From positions 15,314-22,440 of the forward strand of contig DDNW01000046.1 of the NCBI GenBank assembly GCA_002341345.1: a stretch of DNA of 7,127 nucleotides, in the 5' to 3' direction. The notes under the pieces were generated by a model that did not search any database, had not been told where the DNA came from, and saw nothing but the letters and a program-made list of their open reading frames with translations. Positions 1 through 4,803 of the stretch are shown here, one piece after another (the first letter of the stretch is position 1; each line of letters begins with the position of its first letter). The position numbers were made by a program, and so were the translations under genes. This DNA comes from Erythrobacter sp. UBA2510 (lineage in GTDB: Bacteria; Pseudomonadota; Alphaproteobacteria; Sphingomonadales; Sphingomonadaceae).

Positions 1-842
1 GTGATCGCGCGGATGCTTGGGACAGATTTCCAATCCCGATCGAGGATTTGCTCGGCGCCGCGAAGGTAACTGTCGCCCCGCACAGCATGTTCGAACCGGC
101 GCAAGTGCTCGCTTACATAAAAGGTAAGGCAGAAACTGCTGCGCACAACATCAAGACAGCGCTTTCAAAGGTTTGGGGCATCTATGATGCATCGGATAGC
201 CTGATCCACATTGACGACTCTGTCGTTCAGTCCAAGCAGACCTTTTTGATGCTTCACGAGACTGGGCATCACGATCTACCATGGCACAAGAAGATGTTCC
301 GCATCTTCCAGGATTGCGAGCAAATGCTCCACCCTGACATTGCCGATCAATTCGAACGCGAGGCCAACAACTTCGCGCGGTTCGCCCTGTTCAAGGGTGA
401 TCGCTACCAACAAATGGCAGCCGATCTAGCTTTCGGGCTCAAGACCCCGATGAAGCTCGCCAAGACATTCGGGGCATCCCTTTATGCTTCGGTTCGCGAA
501 TTCGCGCGCACGAATGCCCGCGCCTGCGTGGTCTATGTGCTGGAGCAGCCTAAATTCGTGCCAGGAGACGGCTTTCGTGCTGAGGTCAGGCGTATCGAAG
601 CGTCGCCGCGCTTCCAGGCAGAATTTGGCAAGCCGCAAGATGTCGTAATCACGCCCACTCACACGATCGGCAGGCTGGTGCCGATCGGAAGGAAAATGAC
701 TCGGCCAACGACACTCATGCTCACCGATCTCAATGGCGATCAACATGAATGTGTCGGCGAGGCCTTCGACACGACCTACAACATCTTGGTGCTAGTCTAT
801 CCGGTCAAGGCTCTGAACATGACAACGATTATTTTAAACTAG
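1..842 (+). CDS. ImmA/IrrE family (M78) zinc metallo-endopeptidase, 5' end cut by window edge
   Basis: The family comprises cytoplasmic zinc proteases that cleave or inactivate a partner repressor; ImmA of ICEBs1 cutting ImmR and IrrE of Deinococcus acting on DdrO are known examples. The reading frame is open from position 3 with no stop before the window edge. The first TTG at 48 sits inside an already family-like sequence (PIPIEDLLGAAK), so the true start lies to the left. The zinc motif HETGH is encoded at 255-269, and a second conserved block, EREANNFA (about 354-377), should supply the third, glutamate ligand. Downstream residues (LKTPMKLAKTFGASLYASVREFA) fit the helical part of the family, and the C-terminal ~100 residues are less characteristic. 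The stop is TAG at 840-842. The cognate HTH repressor, usually encoded directly upstream or fused at the N-terminus, would lie outside the window. GC content looks lower than in the transfer genes. The family call is firm; the actual substrate is unknown. Confidence 0.92.
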   Translation, partial: DRADAWDRFPIPIEDLLGAAKVTVAPHSMFEPAQVLAYIKGKAETAAHNIKTALSKVWGIYDASDSLIHIDDSVVQSKQTFLMLHETGHHDLPWHKKMFRIFQDCEQMLHPDIADQFEREANNFARFALFKGDRYQQMAADLAFGLKTPMKLAKTFGASLYASVREFARTNARACVVYVLEQPKFVPGDGFRAEVRRIEASPRFQAEFGKPQDVVITPTHTIGRLVPIGRKMTRPTTLMLTDLNGDQHECVGEAFDTTYNILVLVYPVKALNMTTIILN

Positions 843-867
843 CAGGGTTACATTTTGATTCGCCCAA

Positions 868-908
868 GCCATCCAACGCACTTAATTCGGGCCTTGGGGA
901 TGGATGGC
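868..908. repeat. 8-bp perfect inverted repeat (GCCATCCA / TGGATGGC)
   Basis: GCCATCCA at 868-875 is the exact reverse complement of TGGATGGC at 901-908, leaving a 25-nt loop. A second, overlapping pair, CCCAAG (863-868) and CTTGGG (893-898), offers an alternative 6-bp stem. GGATGG occurs twice in an overlapping tandem (898-903, 902-907), so the left arm can pair with either copy. The hairpin lies 26 bp after the protease stop and has no T-run after it, so it does not look like a standard intrinsic terminator. It may be an operator or a chance structure. Confidence 0.45.
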
Positions 909-945
909 AACGAGCAAGGAGCATCCTTTGCCGCATAATTACCGG

Positions 946-1021
946 TAGGCGGTTGACTCTGAAGGAAGTCAATTGGTGTCGCATTCAAAGAGGTCAACGA
1001 ATGGCCGAGGTTTAGGCGGTT
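946..1021 (+). repeat. 9-bp direct repeat TAGGCGGTT (two copies)
   Basis: TAGGCGGTT occurs at 946-954 and again at 1013-1021, 67 bp apart start to start, both within the spacer upstream of the S24 repressor. The pair is exact but short. It could be a repeated protein-binding site for the repressor or for the missing partner of the M78 protease, or it could be coincidence. Confidence 0.35.
953..972. repeat. 6-bp inverted repeat TTGACT-N8-AGTCAA
   Basis: TTGACT (953-958) and AGTCAA (967-972) are perfect reverse complements separated by 8 bp, a geometry compatible with a dimeric HTH repressor site. TTGACT also resembles a sigma-70 -35 element, but no acceptable -10 box follows at 16-18 bp. The left arm overlaps the first TAGGCGGTT copy. 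Confidence 0.35.
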
Positions 1022-1040
1022 CCAGCCATCAAAAATCACC

Positions 1041-1069
1041 TTGTGTTCCACCTATGTTCCATATAGGAT
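1041..1069 (+). promoter_or_regulatory. Putative promoter of the S24 repressor gene
   Basis: A weak -35 (TTGTGT, 1041-1046) and a partial -10 (TAGGAT, 1064-1069) are separated by 17 bp, the ideal sigma-70 spacing. Transcription would begin near 1076, about 40 nt before the preferred start codon at 1115. Both boxes deviate from consensus (3/6 and 4/6). The main support is position and the SOS-like operator lying exactly between the boxes. Confidence 0.45.
1045..1059 (+). promoter_or_regulatory. LexA-type SOS box GTTC-N7-GTTC
   Basis: GTTC at 1045-1048 and GTTC at 1056-1059 are separated by exactly seven bases (CACCTAT). GTTC-N7-GTTC is the established LexA recognition sequence in Alphaproteobacteria. 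The box lies between the putative -35 and -10 elements, where a bound repressor would block polymerase. This suggests the downstream S24 gene is induced by DNA damage through the host LexA, or is autoregulated by its own product using a similar direct repeat. The sequence match is direct; the function is inferred. Confidence 0.65.
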
Positions 1070-1101
1070 TGGCTTCCTATCTCCTAGATTATTTCAATGT
1101 C

Positions 1102-1105
1102 GGGA
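1102..1105 (+). promoter_or_regulatory. Ribosome binding site that favours the start at 1115
   Basis: GGGA at 1102-1105 lies 9 nt before the ATG at 1115. The in-frame ATG at 1097, six codons earlier, is preceded by AT-rich sequence without any purine-rich Shine-Dalgarno match. This favours the shorter protein, which still contains the whole HTH domain. Confidence 0.5.
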
Positions 1106-1114
1106 CCAGAACGC

Positions 1115-1756
1115 ATGGACCAAGCTCGCGAAAACCTCGACCGCCTGATCCAGGAACGGGGCGTCAACTATTCCTCGGTATCACGCATGCTCGGACGCAA
1201 CGCTGCCTATATCCAGCAGTATATCCGCAGGGGTAGTCCGCGCGAACTCGACGAGAAAGACCGTCTTGTTCTCTCGCGATTTTTCGGTGTCGACGAGAAG
1301 GAACTTGGCGCTCCGACCCGGCGCGAAGGCCCGGTCGTGCAGCTGGTTCAAGTGCCTATTCTGGACGTCGATGCGTCGGCAGGTCATGGCGCGCTGGCTG
1401 AGATGGAATCACAGTGTTCGCAATTCGGATTCGAAGAGAACTGGCTGCGCCGACTGACGGCCAGCAAGGCCTCTAGCCTCTCGATCATCCATGTGGTTGG
1501 CGAGTCAATGGAACCCACACTGCACGATGGCGACGAAGTGCTTGTCGATCTCGGTGACGGCCAGTCGCGATTGCGTGACGGGATCTATGTGCTGCGAATG
1601 GACGATGCGCTCTCGGTGAAGCGGATCGCCATCGAACCGCAAGGCCGCAAAGTCTCAGTCACAAGCGACAATCCCACACACCAAAGCTGGACTGGCCTCG
1701 ACCGGCGCAACATCAATATCGTCGGACGCGTACTCTGGTTTGGGCGACAACTTTAG
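1115..1756 (+). CDS. S24 family (LexA/CI-like) HTH transcriptional repressor with self-cleavage protease domain
   Basis: This is a two-domain repressor of 213 residues from the ATG at 1115, or 219 from the in-frame ATG at 1097; numbering here uses the longer form. An XRE-like HTH spans about residues 20-70 (YSSVSRMLGRNAAYIQQYI is the helix-turn-helix core). The S24 peptidase domain follows, with a candidate autocleavage bond Ala95-Gly96 (SAGHG), nucleophile Ser137 in GESMEP and general base Lys175 in SVKRI. The 38-residue Ser-Lys spacing matches LexA and UmuD closely. In this family RecA filaments stimulate self-cleavage, which separates the DNA-binding domain and lifts repression. The N-terminus is not the winged helix of true LexA, so this is not the host LexA. 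An SOS-type box overlaps its promoter, it converges on the relaxase operon, and an M78 protease gene precedes it. Its operators and target genes are not known; control of transfer is a plausible guess. Confidence 0.93.
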   Translation: MDQARENLDRLIQERGVNYSSVSRMLGRNAAYIQQYIRRGSPRELDEKDRLVLSRFFGVDEKELGAPTRREGPVVQLVQVPILDVDASAGHGALAEMESQCSQFGFEENWLRRLTASKASSLSIIHVVGESMEPTLHDGDEVLVDLGDGQSRLRDGIYVLRMDDALSVKRIAIEPQGRKVSVTSDNPTHQSWTGLDRRNINIVGRVLWFGRQL

Positions 1757-1825
1757 ATAGGCCAGACTACGGTCACTACAGTCGCTGAAACCCGAAGCAG
1801 CGCCACGCGCCAGTAGATCGCGCTG

Positions 1826-4765
1826 TCAAATCCCGATCTCGAATGGCTTGACGATCGTGCGTTCGAGTTCGGGCGGCTTGCGCTCCTCGCTCTCGCGCTC
1901 AGCTGTCGGCTCCTTGCCCTTCTCGAGCCCGCGCGCGGCGGCAGCGCGCAGCATGTCGGTTGATTCGAGGGCCGAGCTCTTCATGCCGGTATTGCGTTCG
2001 ACCGCCGCCTCGAGTTTGCGCGCATTGTCGACATACAGGGTGAGGCCATCGCGTAGCCGGGTGATCGTCACAAGGAAGGTCTGCTGGTTTGAAAGGTTCT
2101 TTTCGCGGCTGTCCATCACCGCGATACCGCGATCCGATGTCAGGCCCTGTGCCATGTGCGCGTTCAGGGCATAGGCCAGGTCGAGCCGCTGGAGCATCGG
2201 ATCGTCGCGCTTCAGCTCATGCTCGATTCCCGTCGACGTCGTGAGCTTCACATGCTTGTCGTCAATCGCCCTGATACGCGCCTGGTCGGCATTCAAGAGG
2301 CCGCGCTTGTGATCGGTATCGGTCCAGCGGATGCGATCGCCAGCATGAATCTCGAGCGGTTTGACCTCGAACAACCGCAGGGGATCGCGCTCGGCTTGCG
2401 GGCGCAGCCGGTCGGGCCGGAACTCAAAGTGCTTGCCACGCGCATTCTCGAGCGTGACATGCTCGCGCCGCGCATCGCTCGCGGCAACGCTATAGCGACC
2501 CGGCATAAGTTTCTGGGCGCGTTGGCGCCGGTCGACCTCGACCACCATTCCCAGCTCATAGCTCTTGGCATAACGCAGTTCCTCGCGAGTCAGATTGACC
2601 CGCGACAGGGTATCGAGCTTCAGCCCTTCCCCTCCCAACTCGCCGTTGGCTTTCAGGCCCGTCTGGACCGCTTCGTTGACCGCACCGCGCAATGTCCGAC
2701 CCGAGGCGTAGATCGCGGTCCGCTCCCGCTCGGCAGGCGCGAGCTCGAGCCAAGCCGCAGCAGCGGCTATGGCGCCATCATTTGGCACCTCGACCACGTC
2801 ATCTTCGAGGTGCCGCAAGGCTTCGGCGACCTGTCCGTTCTGCGCCGCACCCTGGGCAAGCCGCAATCGCCCGGCACGCGCACGGATGTTAATATCCATG
2901 CTTGCGGTCTCGACGCCAGCCTGCTGCATGATGTCGAATGGCTTGCCTGCATCGACCGCGCCCAGCTGCTTGCGATCACCGATCGCAGCGAAACGACCAA
3001 GCTCCAGGAGGTTCGCCAGCGCAACGAGCTTTTCCTTGTCGGCATTGCCAACCATCGAAGCTTCATCGAGCAGGATGACGCTATCTTTCATCTCGCGGCG
3101 CGCTTCGGCGAGAGCATTCGCGTCCGAACCATCGAGCAAGGGAGCATAGCGCCCGAGGAACCGTGCAACGGTCATCGATTCGATGCCGGTGTCGCGCTCG
3201 AGCATCTGCACGAGCGTGTTCTGGACGGCGAGCCCAAGCACCTTGCGCCCCTCCTCGCGCAGAATTTCTGCACCGGGTTTGAGGACTGTGCTCTTGCCGG
3301 CACCGGCGATACCCTGGATCGCAACGATACGGTTCGTCGAGGCAAGGAGCAGCCTCCCCGCACCTTCCTGGCCCGGATTGAGAGTCAGGCCGTGACGGGT
3401 CTGGGCAACCTGCTGCAGGCGCTCACCGGCTATCTCGGGCGCCATCAGCGCGGTCCCCTTGCCGCGTCCGGCATCGACTTCGGAAAGGATGCGCTGCTCG
3501 CGATCGATCGCATCGCGCGTGGTGACCATGCCGCGTTCGGCACCCTTGCCGCGCACGAGATAGCCCTGGCGCAAGAGCTGGTCGACACGCTTCTCGATGG
3601 CTGGAAGACTTGCGCGCAGGCCAAAGTCGAGCGCGGTTTTGAACACTGCGAACCGATCAAATGCCGCCTCGCGTTCGCTCATATGCCGCACAGCCGCGGC
3701 CGCCGCATGGATCGCGGCGATCTCTTCAGGTGATTTGCTGCCCAGACGCGTTGGCACCAGTGGATCGCCCTTCGCAAGCCCCAGTCGTTCCGCCAATTGC
3801 GCAGCGAATGAGTGTAGCTTCTCGGCGAAGTCACGCGCGGATCGTTGCAACCCACCCGGTCCGCCAAGGTCCTTTGCAGCCCGCGCATTGGCGCGCGCGA
3901 TGACCGCTTCTGCAGAGAATCCGAGGCTTTGCGCCCTGTCCTTCCAGTCTGCCAAAAGTGCCGAGCGATCAGCGACCGGCGCCTTTTCAGCGCGCGTCAT
4001 CAGGGTTGCGGCATCGTGTGCGGCAGGGCTTCGGCTCTCCATTTCGGCAACCTTGCCGAGCACTTCGGCGCGGCGCGAAGAGAATGCCTCGCGCACTTCT
4101 TTGGGTACGACTGCAGCTTCAAAATTGCCATGCTTGCCGATCGCTCCAATCTCGTAGCCGAGCTTTTCGACCGAAAGCCGAAAGCGCGCCATTGTCATGG
4201 CATTCAGGAGCGTATGCTGCTCCCAGAGCTTGTCGTTGCGCAGCGCGCGCCACTTGCCGTCAGCGCCTTTGGTCACATTGGCGATCACCGCGTGGACATG
4301 CGCATTGGGTTCCTGATTGCGGTTGGTGTCGTGACGAAACAGCGCGGCAGTCAAGTTTCCGGTCTGGACGATCCGCTCCTTGCCGCGCTGCTGCAGACGG
4401 GTTTCGGCAAGGTTCTTTTCCGCCCATGCGAGCGCCTCGCGAACCGCGCTGCCATAGGCATCGAGAATGCGCGTATCGCCGCCCACCAGCGCCAAGATCG
4501 ACCAGCTCTTCGGCAGCGAGAAGGTGAGATCGGTGCCCGCACGGTGATAGCGATTGTCGCTGCCGACGCGGTTGCCATCGGGCAGGAATCCTTTGAGCAC
4601 CTGCTCGAACTCTTTGGCATCGACCTGCCCCTTCAAGCCAAGCTCTTCTGCGCCTTTGCCCAGCCATTCGCCCGAGCGGTCGGCATCGCCGCGGGTGTAG
4701 TAGTTGTCCTTGGCAAAATAGCCGGCAGCGCCCGATGCGGTGCGGACATTGGCTAGCGAAAGCAT
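1826..4765 (-). CDS. mobF: MobF family (TrwC/TraI-type) conjugative relaxase-helicase
   Basis: This 979-residue protein nicks oriT, covalently binds the 5' end of the transferred strand and unwinds the plasmid. Its length is close to that of R388 TrwC (966 aa), which it resembles from the first residues. The relaxase domain (about 1-300) has Tyr16 and the Tyr22/Tyr23 pair as catalytic tyrosines, Asp79 in GTDLTFSLPKS, and the metal-binding histidines His145, His156 and His158 in HDTNRNQEPNAHVH. The RecD-like helicase domain has Walker A GIAGAGKST (485-493), Walker B VILLDEAS (563-570), GDRKQLGAVD (596-605), NIRAR (626-630), and late motifs around AHMAQGLTSDRG (869-880) and TRLRDGLTLYV (902-912). 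The last ~45 residues are highly charged. The ATG start is supported by the MLS opening shared with TrwC and by purine-rich GAGGA (4776-4780) and AGGA (4770-4773) upstream. It follows the coupling-protein gene by 38 bp, so the two are likely co-transcribed. All key residues are present, so it should be functional. Confidence 0.97.
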   Translation of the reverse strand: MLSLANVRTASGAAGYFAKDNYYTRGDADRSGEWLGKGAEELGLKGQVDAKEFEQVLKGFLPDGNRVGSDNRYHRAGTDLTFSLPKSWSILALVGGDTRILDAYGSAVREALAWAEKNLAETRLQQRGKERIVQTGNLTAALFRHDTNRNQEPNAHVHAVIANVTKGADGKWRALRNDKLWEQHTLLNAMTMARFRLSVEKLGYEIGAIGKHGNFEAAVVPKEVREAFSSRRAEVLGKVAEMESRSPAAHDAATLMTRAEKAPVADRSALLADWKDRAQSLGFSAEAVIARANARAAKDLGGPGGLQRSARDFAEKLHSFAAQLAERLGLAKGDPLVPTRLGSKSPEEIAAIHAAAAAVRHMSEREAAFDRFAVFKTALDFGLRASLPAIEKRVDQLLRQGYLVRGKGAERGMVTTRDAIDREQRILSEVDAGRGKGTALMAPEIAGERLQQVAQTRHGLTLNPGQEGAGRLLLASTNRIVAIQGIAGAGKSTVLKPGAEILREEGRKVLGLAVQNTLVQMLERDTGIESMTVARFLGRYAPLLDGSDANALAEARREMKDSVILLDEASMVGNADKEKLVALANLLELGRFAAIGDRKQLGAVDAGKPFDIMQQAGVETASMDINIRARAGRLRLAQGAAQNGQVAEALRHLEDDVVEVPNDGAIAAAAAWLELAPAERERTAIYASGRTLRGAVNEAVQTGLKANGELGGEGLKLDTLSRVNLTREELRYAKSYELGMVVEVDRRQRAQKLMPGRYSVAASDARREHVTLENARGKHFEFRPDRLRPQAERDPLRLFEVKPLEIHAGDRIRWTDTDHKRGLLNADQARIRAIDDKHVKLTTSTGIEHELKRDDPMLQRLDLAYALNAHMAQGLTSDRGIAVMDSREKNLSNQQTFLVTITRLRDGLTLYVDNARKLEAAVERNTGMKSSALESTDMLRAAAARGLEKGKEPTAERESEERKPPELERTIVKPFEIGI

Positions 4766-4803
4766 GGTGTCCTGTTCCTCATCGAGCGCTGTCAGCCGGT
4801 CTG

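Larger units (their letters stand above)
843..1040. other. Non-coding spacer with short repeats
   Basis: No credible gene lies between the protease stop and the S24 promoter. The two short open frames crossing it (749-1015 plus, 848-1051 minus) have unremarkable translations; one overlaps the protease gene and the other overlaps the promoter. The stretch is more AT-rich than the transfer genes and holds an 8-bp inverted repeat, a 6-bp inverted repeat and a 9-bp direct repeat, listed separately. It could hold operators for the flanking regulator genes. I see no tRNA-like or clear oriT-like structure. Confidence 0.6.

Noticed and set aside
749..1015. 88-codon plus-strand frame after the protease motif region
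   Set aside because: It starts inside the protease gene in another frame and its translation looks unlike any protein I know; it most likely arises by chance in the spacer.
848..1051. 67-codon minus-strand frame covering the spacer
   Set aside because: It has no recognisable motif and overlaps the promoter of the S24 gene. I considered a transposase or integrase remnant but saw no supporting motif or terminal inverted repeats.
843..1114. Origin of transfer
   Set aside because: In R388 oriT lies beside trwA upstream of trwB, which here would be beyond the right edge. I see no sequence resembling a known MobF nic site, and the repeats alone do not establish one.
1765..1783. GACT / AGTC hairpin after the S24 stop, considered as a terminator
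   Set aside because: The stem is only four base pairs with mismatches above it and no T-run follows.
1798..1825. CAGCGC / GCGCTG 6-bp inverted repeat directly after the relaxase stop, considered as a terminator
   Set aside because: The loop is 16 nt, the stem short, and no T-run follows on the minus strand.
2156..3733. 525-codon open frame on the plus strand
   Set aside because: It is entirely antisense to the relaxase gene, whose full set of motifs proves the minus-strand frame. The translation has no recognisable domain, and such frames are common opposite GC-rich genes.
3845..4756. 303-codon open frame on the plus strand
   Set aside because: It is antisense to the N-terminal relaxase domain, has no family resemblance, and is a product of codon bias.
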